The notes: generated by a model not told the origin, from the letters alone. Shown: positions 45,064-54,121, numbered from the stretch's first letter. The stretch is 64,000 nucleotides of DNA from Tropicimonas sediminicola (GCF_900188335.1 NZ_FZOY01000003.1:434001-498000), one strand, 5' to 3'. Program-made: numbers and translations.

Positions 45064-46887
45064 TCAGAAGGGAAACACCAGCGGGATCACGAAGAGCGTC
45101 GTCGCCATCACCAGCAGGGTGAGCGGCAGGCCGCATTTCAGGAAATCGACGAAGGTGTAGTTGCCGGGCCCGACGACCAGGGTCACGACGGGGCTGGAGA
45201 CCGGCGAGGCGAAGCCCGCGGAGCCCGCGATCAGCACCGCGATTGCCATGGGCATCGGCGAGACGCCCATCTCCAGCGCCGCGTTGACCGCGATCGGGGC
45301 GACCAGCACCAGCGTCGCGGTGTTCGACAGGATCCAGCTCAGCGCCATGGTCATGAAGAACAGGGCGAACATGACCGCGCGGGGGCTTTCCTCCCCGGCC
45401 ATGGAGAGCAGGTTCTGGACGATGATCTGGGTGCCGCCGGTCTTGTCGAGCGCCTGCGCCAGCGGCAGCATCCCGGCGATCAGCACCAGGGTCTCGAGCC
45501 GGATCGAGCCGTAGGCCTGGTTGGTCGAGATGGTGCCGGTCATCACGGCGGCGACGGCGGCGAGGATCACCGCGATGGTGATCGACATGCCGCCGATCGA
45601 GACCGCGATCATCGCGAAGAGGATGATCAGCGCGATCCAGAGCTTGTTGGAATTGGGCACGGATTGCGCCCGTTCGGCCGGTTCCTCGATGATCACGAAA
45701 TCGCGGCCGGTGCTGTTGATCGCGTCCAGCCGGGTCCATTTGCCGGTGACGAGAAGACGGTCGCCGGCCTTGAGCGGCGTGGTCTCCATCTCCTCGAGCG
45801 GCTTGGTGCCGCGCAGCACGTTGATCACCTCGAGCCCGTAGCGGGAGCGGAACTCCAGCTCGGTGATGCTGCGGCCGCGGATCTTGGCTTCGGGATGGAC
45901 CATCACCTCGAGGATGCCGAGCGTGTCGATCCAGGTGTTCATGTCGTTGAAGAAGGATTGCACCGGTTCGATCCCCGGCAGGCCGGAGAAGGCGGCGATC
46001 TGGGCGTCGGAGCCGGTGACCACGATCAGGTCGCCCTGCTGGAAGTCCATGCCGGGGGAGTAGAGCGCCGTGTGCGGGTTGCCGCGCGGGCCGCGGCGGC
46101 GGCGGGCGAGGATACGGGGCGCGTTGCGTTCGACCTCGCGGGCGGCGGAGCCGGTGAAGGCCTGCTCGACGCGCAGCACCTCGACCCGGTCCAGCCCGTG
46201 GATGTGGTAGAGTTCGGCGAAGGAGCGGTCGGCGCGGCGCGGGCGGTCTGAGCCGTCGGCCATTAGCGGCCCGAGGAGGTGACGGCCGACGAAGGCGAAG
46301 AAGAGCACCGTTCCGGCGAGCACGATCAGGCCGATCACGGAGAAGCTGAAGAAGCCGAGTGGCTGGCCGGTGGCGTCGCGCAGGGCGTCGGAGACGGCGA
46401 GGTTGCCCGGTGTGCCGATCAGGGTGAGCATGCCGGAGAGCAGGGCGCCGAAGGACATCGGCATCAGCAGGCGGGCGGCGTTGATCCCGGTGTCGCGGGC
46501 GATACGCATCACGATCGGGATGAAGATCGCCACCACGGCGGTCGAGGACATCACCGAGCCGAGCAGCGCCGCGCCGACGCAGAGCGGGATCATGAGGCGG
46601 ACCTCGTCGCCCTTGCCCTGCTTGAGGATCATGTCGCCCACGGTTCGGGCGACGCCGGTGCGGTCGAGCATCTCGCCGACCACGAAGAGGCCCGCGACCA
46701 TGATGATGATCGTGGCGCCGAAGCCCGAGACCGCCTCGGTCGGGGTCAGGATGCCGCTGAGCGCGAGCGTGACCAGCACGAAGAGCGCGATCAGGTCGTA
46801 GCGGACCTTGCTCGAGGCCATCAGGATCGCGGTCAGCCCGATCAGGTAGAACACGAAGGTTGCGTCGCCGCTTGCGTCGTTGGGCAT
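45064..46887 (-). CDS. SLC13/DASS-type permease with two TrkA-C domains
   Basis: A 607-residue transporter of the citrate/anion (SLC13-like) superfamily. About five hydrophobic helices precede and six follow a central cytosolic insert (about residues 215-400) holding two RCK_C/TrkA-C domains (e.g. FQQGDLIVVTGSDAQIAAF and LKAGDRLLVTGKW). Helical-hairpin motifs SSTAVVAIFIPIV and SNTATLVLVAPI carry the expected substrate/sodium-binding pattern. Relatives have been linked to sulfate, dicarboxylate or other anion uptake; the substrate here is unknown. It is a single gene on this strand. Confidence 0.88.
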   Translation of the reverse strand: MPNDASGDATFVFYLIGLTAILMASSKVRYDLIALFVLVTLALSGILTPTEAVSGFGATIIIMVAGLFVVGEMLDRTGVARTVGDMILKQGKGDEVRLMIPLCVGAALLGSVMSSTAVVAIFIPIVMRIARDTGINAARLLMPMSFGALLSGMLTLIGTPGNLAVSDALRDATGQPLGFFSFSVIGLIVLAGTVLFFAFVGRHLLGPLMADGSDRPRRADRSFAELYHIHGLDRVEVLRVEQAFTGSAAREVERNAPRILARRRRGPRGNPHTALYSPGMDFQQGDLIVVTGSDAQIAAFSGLPGIEPVQSFFNDMNTWIDTLGILEVMVHPEAKIRGRSITELEFRSRYGLEVINVLRGTKPLEEMETTPLKAGDRLLVTGKWTRLDAINSTGRDFVIIEEPAERAQSVPNSNKLWIALIILFAMIAVSIGGMSITIAVILAAVAAVMTGTISTNQAYGSIRLETLVLIAGMLPLAQALDKTGGTQIIVQNLLSMAGEESPRAVMFALFFMTMALSWILSNTATLVLVAPIAVNAALEMGVSPMPMAIAVLIAGSAGFASPVSSPVVTLVVGPGNYTFVDFLKCGLPLTLLVMATTLFVIPLVFPF

Positions 46888-47257
46888 GGATCGTCTCCCA
46901 GAGGCGTGTCGTGCCGTTCCCGGGCGCGCCCCTGCCGGCCACGCCTTGAGGCGGAGTTAAGCACCTCGCAGGCGGCGGCGCCAGATGCTCGGGCCGTGAC
47001 GATTGCGCCCGTCCGGGGCCGGCCGCGCGCGCCCCCGGCCGCGGTGCGCGGCAATCGGCCGAGGCGCGCCGATCACACGCTTGCGTGACTTCCCCCTTCC
47101 ACGCCGGGGTGATAGCCCGCCGACGTTCGCCCGGGGCGGGCGCCGCAGGGCGCCACCGGGCCCAGTGATTCACGTTCGCATTGCCACCGATTCTGCCGCG
47201 CGGCCGGATGATCCGCCGTCGGGTGAGCGCGTGGGAAAGCGATGCAAGGAGATGCCG
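46888..47257. other. 370-base gap between the SLC13-type permease and the PilP-like gene
   Basis: This is a divergent intergenic region, very GC-rich from 46990 to 47080. It must hold promoters for both flanking genes, but no hexamer pair stands out. No RNA gene, repeat copy or convincing small frame was seen. The ribosome binding site AAGGA at 47246 belongs to the next gene. Confidence 0.5.
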
Positions 47258-47509
47258 ATGTCTGACAATGCGCTGGTTGCCTCGGCGGCGACCCGAAAGA
47301 ACGAGATCAGCCTCAACCAGCTGGCCCTGATCGGTGTGTTCGGCACCGAAACCGATCGCCGTGCGCTGCTGCGCCAGTCGTCCGGCCGGATCGTGCGGGT
47401 GCAGCCGGGACAGCGGATCGGCGGTGCGACCATCGTCGGAATCGGCGCCTCGGAACTGATCCTGCAGTCGGGATCGGGAACGCGGAAGCTGGAAATGCCG
47501 TCGGGCTGA
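47258..47509 (+). CDS. Small PilP/GspC-like protein
   Basis: An 83-residue protein whose main part (SLNQLALIGVFGTETDRRAL, then SSGRIVRVQPGQRIGGATIV and GIGASELILQSG) resembles the small beta domain of PilP/GspC-type proteins, which in related genomes forms the C-terminus of a larger protein. Here it stands alone with no signal peptide. The ATG at 47258 is preferred over 47252 because AAGGA is 7 bases before it. Its role is unknown. Confidence 0.7.
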   Translation: MSDNALVASAATRKNEISLNQLALIGVFGTETDRRALLRQSSGRIVRVQPGQRIGGATIVGIGASELILQSGSGTRKLEMPSG

Positions 47510-47556
47510 CAGGCAACCGCTTGACCTCGGTGGCCGCAAAGGTGCACTCAGCGCGC

Positions 47557-48216
47557 ATGACAAGACTTGCCCTCGTGACCGGCGCTTCCCGCGGCCTCGG
47601 TGCCGCCATCGCCGAGGCGCTCGCGCCTGACTATCATGTCCTCGCCGTCGCCCGCACCGTGGGCGGGCTGGAGGAGCTTGACGACCGCATCAAGGCCAGG
47701 GGCGGCGAGGCGACGCTGGCGCCGCTCGACATCACCGACGACGGGGCGATGCAGCACCTCTGCCGCTCGGTCCACGACCGCTGGGGCGGGGTCGACCTGT
47801 GGGTGCATACGGCGATCCATGCCGCCGCGTTGACGCCCACGAACATGATCGACGCCAAGCGGTGGGACGCCTCGCTCGCGGTCAACGTGGATGCGGTGCG
47901 GCGGCTGATCGAATATGTTTCGCCGCTGCTGATGGCGCGGCCCGGAGCGCGGGCGGTGTTCCTTGACGACGACCGGGCCGGGCAGGCGTTCTTCGGCAAT
48001 TACGGGGCCACCAAGGCGGCGCAGATGGCGCTGGCGCGGTCCTGGCAGGCGGAGACGCAGCGGACCGGGCCGCGGGTGGTGATCCTGCAGCCGCAACCGG
48101 TGCCGACGGCACTGCGCGGCCGCTTCTTCCCGGGCGAGGACCGCAGCAAGCTTTCCGGCGTGCTGGACGAAGGGGCACGGCTGGCGGGCCTGCTGGCCGA
48201 GACCGGGGCGGAGTGA
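47557..48216 (+). CDS. Short-chain dehydrogenase/reductase
   Basis: A 219-residue Rossmann-fold protein with TGASRGLGAA near residue 8 and the active-site pair YGATK. The segment that normally carries the catalytic serine reads FLDDDRAG, with no serine, so catalysis may be altered. It resembles YciK-type SDRs in length and layout; the substrate is unknown. The ATG at 47557 gives a normal N-terminus, whereas an upstream TTG at 47521 would add 12 atypical residues. Confidence 0.83.
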   Translation: MTRLALVTGASRGLGAAIAEALAPDYHVLAVARTVGGLEELDDRIKARGGEATLAPLDITDDGAMQHLCRSVHDRWGGVDLWVHTAIHAAALTPTNMIDAKRWDASLAVNVDAVRRLIEYVSPLLMARPGARAVFLDDDRAGQAFFGNYGATKAAQMALARSWQAETQRTGPRVVILQPQPVPTALRGRFFPGEDRSKLSGVLDEGARLAGLLAETGAE

Positions 48217-48248
48217 GGTCGAAGGGCGCTGGCCGCCGGGCCTGCCTG

Positions 48249-48330
48249 CCGCGCGCTTGCGCGCGGCCCAGCCCAACCGGCGGAGACACATCCCTGATGT
48301 GGTGACGGCGGGCGGGAGGGCTCCCGCCCG
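48249..48330 (-). repeat. Dispersed two-hairpin intergenic repeat, copy D
   Basis: Inverted copy: an 8-bp hairpin CCGCGCGC-TT-GCGCGCGG at 48249-48266, the core GCCCAACCGGCGG, a 6-bp hairpin CACATC-CCT-GATGTG at 48287-48301, and the palindrome CGGGCGGGAG-GG-CTCCCGCCCG at 48309-48330. That palindrome is shared with copy E, which runs the other way. Together they fill about 140 of the 319 bases between the SDR gene and surE. Confidence 0.75.
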
Positions 48331-48387
48331 GGCGCGACGCTGGCGCGCCTTGCCCGGTTGGGCGTGGCGCGCGCTCACGCGCGCGCC
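48310..48387 (+). repeat. Dispersed two-hairpin intergenic repeat, copy E
   Basis: Plus-orientation copy, head-to-head with copy D: GGGCTCCCGCCC, a GGCGCG/CGCGCC hairpin at 48331-48349, the core CGGTTGGGCG, and a (GC)n hairpin GGCGCGCG/CGCGCGCC at about 48366-48387. The rest of the gap, 48388-48535, is GC-rich and holds only the surE upstream region. Confidence 0.72.
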
Positions 48388-48535
48388 GTCCGAAGGCCGC
48401 CGGTCGGCCCGGAATGGCCGGTCGGGAGGCTCTCTGACCGGGGTTGCGGCGCCGCGATCCCCTGTCGGAGCCGCCGGGGTGCTTGCTCCCCCGTCGGGGC
48501 GGGGCTAAGCAGGGCAGGAAGACAAGGGGCCGGGC

Positions 48536-49324
48536 ATGCGCATTCTCATCACCAATGACGACGGGATCAACGCCGCCGGCCTGAGCGTGCTCGAGGCGAT
48601 TGCCGAGGCGGTGGCCGGCCCGCAGGGCGAAGTCTGGACCGTGGCCCCCGCCTTCGAGCAATCCGGGGTGGGCCATTGCATCAGCTACACCCACCCGACG
48701 ATGATCGCCAAGATGGGCGAGCGGCGCTACGCGGCCGAGGGCAGCCCGGCCGACTGCGTGATGGCGGGACTGCACGATGTCATGAAGGACGCGCCGCCCG
48801 ACGTGGTGTTGTCCGGCGTCAACCGCGGCAACAACGCGGGCGAGAATGCGCTCTATTCCGGCACCATCGGCGGCGCCATGGAGGCTGCCCTGCAAGGGCT
48901 GCCGGCGATCGCCCTGTCGCAATTCTACGGCCCCGGCAACGTCGGCCTCGAGAACCAGTTCGAGGCGGCGGCGGTGCATGGCGCGGCGCTGGTGCGCGAC
49001 CTGCTCGAGCGCGGCGACTGGGGCAGCAACGGCGGCTACCGCACCTTCTACAACGTCAACTTCCCCGCCGTGCCCGCCGCCGAGGTCCGGGGCAGGCGGG
49101 TCGCCATTCAGGGGATGCGGCCCGGCGTGCGGTTCACCGTCGAGCCGACCAAGGCCCCCTCGGGGCGGCGGTTCCTCTGGGTGCGGGGAGGTCCGCAGGA
49201 CGTGGAGACAGGCCCCGGCACCGACGTGCAGGCCAATCTGGACGGCTATATCGCCGTCACGCCGATGCGGGCCGACCTGACCGCGCATGACCGGATCGAG
49301 GCCCTGAAGGCGGCGCTGGAATGA
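48536..49324 (+). CDS. surE: 5'/3'-nucleotidase SurE
   Basis: A 262-residue metal-dependent phosphatase acting on nucleoside monophosphates. The metal site begins [12 protein letters not shown] (aspartates 8 and 9), followed by [20 protein letters not shown]. It ends in an ATGA overlap with pcm, the same surE-pcm-nlpD order as in many Gram-negatives. Confidence 0.95.
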   Translation: MRILITNDDGINAAGLSVLEAIAEAVAGPQGEVWTVAPAFEQSGVGHCISYTHPTMIAKMGERRYAAEGSPADCVMAGLHDVMKDAPPDVVLSGVNRGNNAGENALYSGTIGGAMEAALQGLPAIALSQFYGPGNVGLENQFEAAAVHGAALVRDLLERGDWGSNGGYRTFYNVNFPAVPAAEVRGRRVAIQGMRPGVRFTVEPTKAPSGRRFLWVRGGPQDVETGPGTDVQANLDGYIAVTPMRADLTAHDRIEALKAALE

Positions 49325-49962
49325 GCTGGACCGCGGAACAGAAGATGCGGCTGCTGTTCGCCCTGCGCTCCAAGGGGGTGACCGACAAGCGCGTGCTGAC
49401 GGCGATGGAGACGATCGACCGCGGTCTTTTCGTGCAGGGGCTCTTTTCCGACCGGGCCTATGACGACACGCCGCTGCCGATCGCCTGCGGCCAGACCATC
49501 AGCCAGCCCTCGATCGTCGGCCTGATGACCCAGGCGCTGGAGGTGACGCCGCGCGACAAGGTGCTGGAGCTGGGCACCGGCTCGGGCTACCAGGCCGCGA
49601 TCCTGTCGCTGCTGGCGCGACGGGTCTACACGGTGGAGCGCTTCAAGCGGCTGATCGACCAGGCCGAGGCCGTGTTCGAGACCCTCGACCTGACCAATAT
49701 CATCACCTTCCTGGCCGACGGCAGCCACGGCTTGCCGGACCACGCGCCGTTCGACAAGATCATCGTCACCGCTGCCGCCGAGGATCCGCCCGGGCCGCTC
49801 TTGGCGCAGTTGCGCATCGGCGGTATCATGGTATTGCCCGTAGGCCAGTCCGACGCTGTCCAGACGCTCATTCGCGTGCGCCGGACGGAGGACGGGTATG
49901 AATATGACGAGCTCTGCCCGGTGCGTTTCGTGCCGCTTCTTGAAGGGCTGGGGCGGGAATGA
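49321..49962 (+). CDS. pcm: Protein-L-isoaspartate O-methyltransferase
   Basis: A 213-residue SAM-dependent enzyme that starts repair of damaged aspartyl residues in proteins. The SAM loop is [19 protein letters not shown], and the substrate loop is [18 protein letters not shown]. The ATG at 49321 overlaps the surE stop. Its length is normal for the family. Confidence 0.94.
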   Translation: MSWTAEQKMRLLFALRSKGVTDKRVLTAMETIDRGLFVQGLFSDRAYDDTPLPIACGQTISQPSIVGLMTQALEVTPRDKVLELGTGSGYQAAILSLLARRVYTVERFKRLIDQAEAVFETLDLTNIITFLADGSHGLPDHAPFDKIIVTAAAEDPPGPLLAQLRIGGIMVLPVGQSDAVQTLIRVRRTEDGYEYDELCPVRFVPLLEGLGRE

Positions 49963-50060
49963 GTTTTCGAGGGCATCGTGGCGGCCGGTCGGCGCGATGT
50001 CGTAATGGAGTGACCCGGACGCCCCGAAAAGAGGGCGCCGCGATCGAGGAGAGCAAGCCT

Positions 50061-51242
50061 ATGCGGCCGATCCTGAGCCTCTGTGTCAGTGCGCTGGCCT
50101 TGAGCGCCTGTTCCACCACCAACATGGATCTCGACCTTCGGGACATCGGCAGGGGCTTCGACACCTCAGATGCCGTCATGGCCCAGACCGCCCAGCGACC
50201 GACGCCGGACGACAGGGGCGTCATTTCCTATCCGAGCTACCAGGTCGTCGTGGCCCGCCGCGGCGACACGGTGGCCGACGTGGCCGCCCGGCTTGGCACG
50301 GTCAGCGCCGATGAACTGGCGCGCTACAACGGGGTTCCGGTCAATGCGCCGTTGAACCAGGGCGAGGTGCTCGCGCTGCCGCGCCGGGTGGCCGAACCGT
50401 CGCCCGCGACCGGGGCCGTCGGGACGGGGCCGATCCGGCCCGCCGATACCGTGGATATCGAGACCCTCGCGGGCAGCGCCATCGACCGCTCCGGCGGCGG
50501 GACCGTCACGCCAGCCGCCAGCGCCCCGACGCCGCAGACCGGCGCGGAGCCGGTGCGCCACCAGGTGGCCTCGGGCGAGACCGCCTATTCCATCGCCCGC
50601 CTCTATGGCGTGTCGGCCAAGTCGCTGGCGGAGTGGAACGGGCTGGGAGCGGATCTCGAGGTCCGGACCGGGCAGTACCTGCTGATCCCGGTGGTGACGG
50701 AGCGGCCCGCCGCCCGTCCGGCAACCGCCACGACCGCGCCGGGGCAGGGCAGCCCGACCCCGACGCCGCCGAGCGCCGCCACGCCCTTGCCCGACGAAAA
50801 GACGACGCCGCCCGCCGCCGCCAAGCCCAACACGCCCGCGCCGGGCACCCCGGCCTCGCCGAACCTCGCCAAGGAAGCGACCGCTGCCTCGGCCTCGCGG
50901 ATGACCGCGCCGGTCTCGGGCAGCATCATCCGGGATTTCCAGAAGGGCCGGAACGACGGTCTCGACATCTCGGCCACCTCGGGCGAGACGGTCAAGGCGG
51001 CCGACAAGGGCGTGGTCGCGGCGATCACCCAGGACACCGACCAGGTGCCGATCATCGTGCTGCGCCACGACGGCGGGCTGCTGACGGTCTATGCCAATGT
51101 CGACAACCTGGCGGTCAAGAAGGGCGACAGCGTTTCCCGCGGCCAGGCCATCGCCAAGGTGCGGGCCTCCTCCTCGCCGTTCCTGCACTTCGAGGTGCGC
51201 GAAGGCGTGGAGGCCGTCGACCCGACGCCCTACCTGAACTGA
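50061..51242 (+). CDS. nlpD: NlpD-like LysM/LytM lipoprotein
   Basis: A 393-residue lipoprotein with a signal peptide ending in LSAC (cysteine 14). Two LysM domains follow (about residues 57-100 and 165-210), then a proline/threonine-rich linker and a C-terminal LytM domain (about 290-390). The LytM metal ligands are degenerate (NDGLDISA and VYANVD in place of histidines), so like E. coli NlpD it should activate amidases rather than cut peptidoglycan. The ATG at 50061 behind GAGGAGAG was chosen over the frame start at 49959. Confidence 0.9.
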   Translation: MRPILSLCVSALALSACSTTNMDLDLRDIGRGFDTSDAVMAQTAQRPTPDDRGVISYPSYQVVVARRGDTVADVAARLGTVSADELARYNGVPVNAPLNQGEVLALPRRVAEPSPATGAVGTGPIRPADTVDIETLAGSAIDRSGGGTVTPAASAPTPQTGAEPVRHQVASGETAYSIARLYGVSAKSLAEWNGLGADLEVRTGQYLLIPVVTERPAARPATATTAPGQGSPTPTPPSAATPLPDEKTTPPAAAKPNTPAPGTPASPNLAKEATAASASRMTAPVSGSIIRDFQKGRNDGLDISATSGETVKAADKGVVAAITQDTDQVPIIVLRHDGGLLTVYANVDNLAVKKGDSVSRGQAIAKVRASSSPFLHFEVREGVEAVDPTPYLN

Positions 51243-51250
51243 CGGCCGCA

Positions 51251-51279
51251 GCCCGGCGCCACGCCGGGCGGCCCAACGT
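51251..51279 (-). repeat. Half copy of the dispersed repeat (copy G), likely terminator of nlpD
   Basis: A perfect 8-bp hairpin GCCCGGCG-CCA-CGCCGGGC at 51251-51269 is followed directly by GGCCCAACG, the conserved core of the repeat family. The second hairpin and the CTCCCGCC end are missing. It lies 8 bases after nlpD and faces the convergent ATPase gene, so it can serve as a transcription stop. Confidence 0.55.
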
Positions 51280-51342
51280 TCGATTTTCCGGATTATCGAG
51301 ACAGCGGCGCAGCCTGAACGTCCCGGTCGGGCTGGCACCGGT

Positions 51343-52194
51343 TCAGCCGAGCTGCACGCCTCTCCGGCCTGCGAGATCGGTAAAGTATTGCCAGGCGACC
51401 CGGCCCGAGCGGGCCCCGCGCGTGGCCTGCCATTCGATCGCCTCGGCGCGCAGCGTGTCGGCGTCGATGTCGACGCCATGGGCCGCGCAATAGCCCTCGA
51501 TCATCGCCAGGTACTCGTCCTGGCTGCAGGGGTGGAAGCCGAGCCAGAGCCCGAAGCGGTCGCTCAGCGAGACCTTTTCCTCCACCGCCTCGGACGGGTT
51601 GATCGCCGAGGACCGCTCGTTCTCGATCATGTCCCGTGGCATCAGGTGGCGGCGGTTGGAGGTGGCATAGAACAGAACGTTCTCCGGCCGCCCTTCGATG
51701 CCGCCGTCGAGCACCGCCTTGAGCGACTTGTAGTGCTGGTCGTCGTGGCTGAAGCTCAGGTCGTCGCAGAAGAGCAGGAAGCGGTGCTGCCGCGCCGTCC
51801 GCAGGATCGCCAGCAGACGGGTCAGGGAGGGCAGGTCCTCGCGCTGCAGTTCGACGATCTTGATATCCTCGCCCTGCGCCCGAACATCTGCGTGCACTGC
51901 CTTGACCAGGCTCGATTTTCCCATGCCGCGAGCGCCCCAGAGAAGGGCGTTGTTGGCGGGCAGGCCGCGGGCGAACTGGAGCGTGTTCTCCAGCAGCGTG
52001 TCGCGGGCGCGGTCGATGCCGATCAGCAGGCCCAGATCCACGCGGTTCACGCGCTCGACGGGTGCGAGGTGGTCTGGGGACGTGTGCCAGACGAAGGCTT
52101 CGGCGGAGGAGAAATCCGGCGCGGCGGCCGGGGCCGGGGCGATACGCTCCAGCGCCGCCGCGATGCGGTCCAGCTCCTCGACGCTCAGATCCAT
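51343..52194 (-). CDS. DUF815-type P-loop ATPase
   Basis: A 283-residue ATPase with Walker A WGARGMGKSSL (about residues 83-93), Walker B RFLLFCDDLSF, and YATSNRRHLMPR as sensor-like segment, matching the DUF815 family of AAA-like ATPases. The function of this family is not established. The ATG at 52194 overlaps the tatC stop by one base (TGATG), so it is the last gene of the tat operon. Confidence 0.87.
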   Translation of the reverse strand: MDLSVEELDRIAAALERIAPAPAAAPDFSSAEAFVWHTSPDHLAPVERVNRVDLGLLIGIDRARDTLLENTLQFARGLPANNALLWGARGMGKSSLVKAVHADVRAQGEDIKIVELQREDLPSLTRLLAILRTARQHRFLLFCDDLSFSHDDQHYKSLKAVLDGGIEGRPENVLFYATSNRRHLMPRDMIENERSSAINPSEAVEEKVSLSDRFGLWLGFHPCSQDEYLAMIEGYCAAHGVDIDADTLRAEAIEWQATRGARSGRVAWQYFTDLAGRRGVQLG

Positions 52195-53093
52195 CAGGCC
52201 TTCTCCGGCTTGCTCGCCGGCGCGGCCTCGGTGTCTTCCTCGTCGTCGAGCAGCCCCATCTTGCGCAGCTCTTCGTTCCGCTTGCGCTCGACCCGCGCGA
52301 CCAGAAGGATCGAGACCTCGTAGAGCGAGTAGACCACGACGAACAGGATCACCTGGGTGATCACATCGGGCGGCGTGACCAGCGCGGCCAGGGTCAGGAT
52401 GCCCACGATGGCGTATTTGCGCACGTTCCGCAGGCCCTCGACCGAGACCAGCCCCGCCTTGCCCATCAGCGTCAGCAGCACCGGAAGCTGGAAGCAGATG
52501 CCGAAGGCGAGGATGAACTTGAGCGTCAGGTCGAGGCTTTCCCGGACCGAGCCGAGGAAGATCGTGCGCAGCTCCTCGTTTTCCACCGTCTCGGGGATGC
52601 TCTCGCCGGTCAGCATGGCGGCGAGCGCGGGGATGGCATCGGAGAAACCGATGAAGAAGTTCATCGCCAGCGGCGTCACCACGAAATGGGCGAAGGAGGC
52701 GCCGGCCAGGAACAGCAGCGGCGAGGCGACCAGGAAGGGCAGGAAGGCGTTCTTTTCCGAGCGGTAGAGGCCCGGGGCCACGAAGCGCCACATCTGGTAG
52801 CCGATATAGGGGAACGAGAGCGCCAGGCCGAAGATCAGCGAGATCCGGATCAGGACGAAGAACTTCTCCTGCGGCGCGGTGAAGATCAGCTGCGGGTTCT
52901 CTCCGCGGGCGCGCAGGATGTCCGCGATCGGTTCCACGAGGAAGTTGAGCATCGGCTCTGCCACGAAGAAGCAGGCCACCATCGCGATGAAGAAGGCGAC
53001 GACAGAGCGGATCAGCCGGGTGCGCAGCTCGGCCAGGTGTTCGATCAGCGGCGCGGAGCTGTCTTCGATCTCGTCGTCGGGGCGGTCGCTCAT
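52194..53093 (-). CDS. tatC: Sec-independent translocase protein TatC
   Basis: A 299-residue six-helix membrane protein that recognises twin-arginine signal peptides. Conserved features include the N-terminal HLAELRTRLI and the loop FPYIGYQMWRFVAPGLYRSE. The C-terminal ~40 residues are charged and longer than in E. coli TatC. It follows tatB after 10 bases. Confidence 0.95.
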   Translation of the reverse strand: MSDRPDDEIEDSSAPLIEHLAELRTRLIRSVVAFFIAMVACFFVAEPMLNFLVEPIADILRARGENPQLIFTAPQEKFFVLIRISLIFGLALSFPYIGYQMWRFVAPGLYRSEKNAFLPFLVASPLLFLAGASFAHFVVTPLAMNFFIGFSDAIPALAAMLTGESIPETVENEELRTIFLGSVRESLDLTLKFILAFGICFQLPVLLTLMGKAGLVSVEGLRNVRKYAIVGILTLAALVTPPDVITQVILFVVVYSLYEVSILLVARVERKRNEELRKMGLLDDEEDTEAAPASKPEKA

Positions 53094-53103
53094 GTAGGGT
53101 CGC

Positions 53104-53604
53104 TCATGCCTTGTTGGTATCGGCGGGGGGCTCTGCCGGGGCCGCCGTCTCCTCGGACGCCGCCGCCTTGGCGGCTGCCTCCGCTTCCATGCGCGCGGTG
53201 GCCCGCGCGGCGGCGCTTTCGCGGATCTTGCGGGCGGCCTCGGCGCGCTCCTCGGTCATCTTCGCGGTCTGCGGGCCGCGGGCCGCCGGGGTAGCCGACG
53301 CCTCGTCGGCTACCTCGTCATCCTCGCCGAACGGGTCGAAATCGTCGAAGTTCGTGGCCTTCTTCAGCGCATCGACGCCCATCGCCTTGGGGTTGGTCAC
53401 GTTGCGAAGATCCTTCGCGACGTCCTTCACCCCCGCCTGGTCGGCGGCGTCTTCCATCGCGCGGGTGAAGTCCCGCGCCATGGCGCGCAGCCGTGCGGTG
53501 AACTTGCCGAGAGTGCGGAACATCACCGGCAGGTCTTTCGGACCCACGACGATCAGCGCCACAACGCCGATCACCAGCAATTCGCTCCATCCAAGGTCCA
53601 GCAT
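53104..53604 (-). CDS. tatB: Sec-independent translocase protein TatB
   Basis: A 166-residue protein with an N-terminal membrane helix (LGWSELLVIGVVALIVVGPK), an amphipathic helix and a long acidic/alanine-rich tail. The glutamate in the first helix is typical of TatB. It partners TatC in signal-peptide binding. Confidence 0.93.
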   Translation of the reverse strand: MLDLGWSELLVIGVVALIVVGPKDLPVMFRTLGKFTARLRAMARDFTRAMEDAADQAGVKDVAKDLRNVTNPKAMGVDALKKATNFDDFDPFGEDDEVADEASATPAARGPQTAKMTEERAEAARKIRESAAARATARMEAEAAAKAAASEETAAPAEPPADTNKA

Positions 53605-53648
53605 CGCGTCTCAGCCCTGCATCGGTACATCCGCCCCGGGGGGAGATG

Positions 53649-53873
53649 TCAGACCTTGTCCTTGTCGGTGGTCTCTTCGGGGGTCACGTCGCGCGCGCTC
53701 TCCGAGGATTTGTCCTCGATCTCTTCCTTGCCTTCGGCCACGCCCTTCTTGAAGGCAGTGATGCCCTTGCCGACCTCGCCCATCAGCGACGAGACCTTGC
53801 CGCGGCCGAACAGAACGAGCACCACGACCGCGATCAGGATCAGGCCGGGAACGCCGATATTTCCGATACCCAT
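53649..53873 (-). CDS. tatA: Sec-independent translocase protein TatA
   Basis: A 74-residue pore-forming subunit with one membrane helix, the FGRGK hinge and an amphipathic helix (VSSLMGEVGKGITAFKKGV). It is the first gene of the tatA-tatB-tatC-ATPase operon; AAGGGAG precedes the ATG. Confidence 0.95.
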   Translation of the reverse strand: MGIGNIGVPGLILIAVVVLVLFGRGKVSSLMGEVGKGITAFKKGVAEGKEEIEDKSSESARDVTPEETTDKDKV

Positions 53874-53935
53874 CTGTTTCTCCCTTGCGAGCCCGATCGA
53901 ACCTTGCCGGACCCTTGCTTGTTGAAGTCCGATCT

Positions 53936-53963
53936 TATTTATGGGGTTCGGCGGTCAGATCAA
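53936..53963 (-). promoter_or_regulatory. Candidate promoter of the tat operon
   Basis: Read on the minus strand, TTGATC (53963-53958) and TAAATA (53941-53936) are 16 bases apart. The pair lies about 60 bases before the tatA start, in the AT-richest part of the gap. Confidence 0.5.
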
Positions 53964-54014
53964 AGCCCCAAACGACGCCCTTCGTAGAATTTTCCTTGCC
54001 GAGGGAGGGGCACT

Positions 54015-54119
54015 GCCGCAACGGTGTTGCGGCGCCGCGCGTGCCGCGGGATCGGCCCTAACCGCTTCTTCTGTCTCGAAATATCCGCGCCGCAGGCACG
54101 ATCTTTCTCCGAAAGATCG
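54015..54119. repeat. Two strong hairpins in the tatA - ABC ATPase gap
   Basis: GCCGCAAC-GGT-GTTGCGGC at 54015-54033 and CGATCTTTC-TCC-GAAAGATCG at 54099-54119 are perfect 8- and 9-bp stems. They directly precede repeat copy F, so the 338-base gap 53874-54211 holds at least four stable hairpins in 180 bases. No gene was seen in the gap. Confidence 0.55.
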
Positions 54120-54121
54120 CT

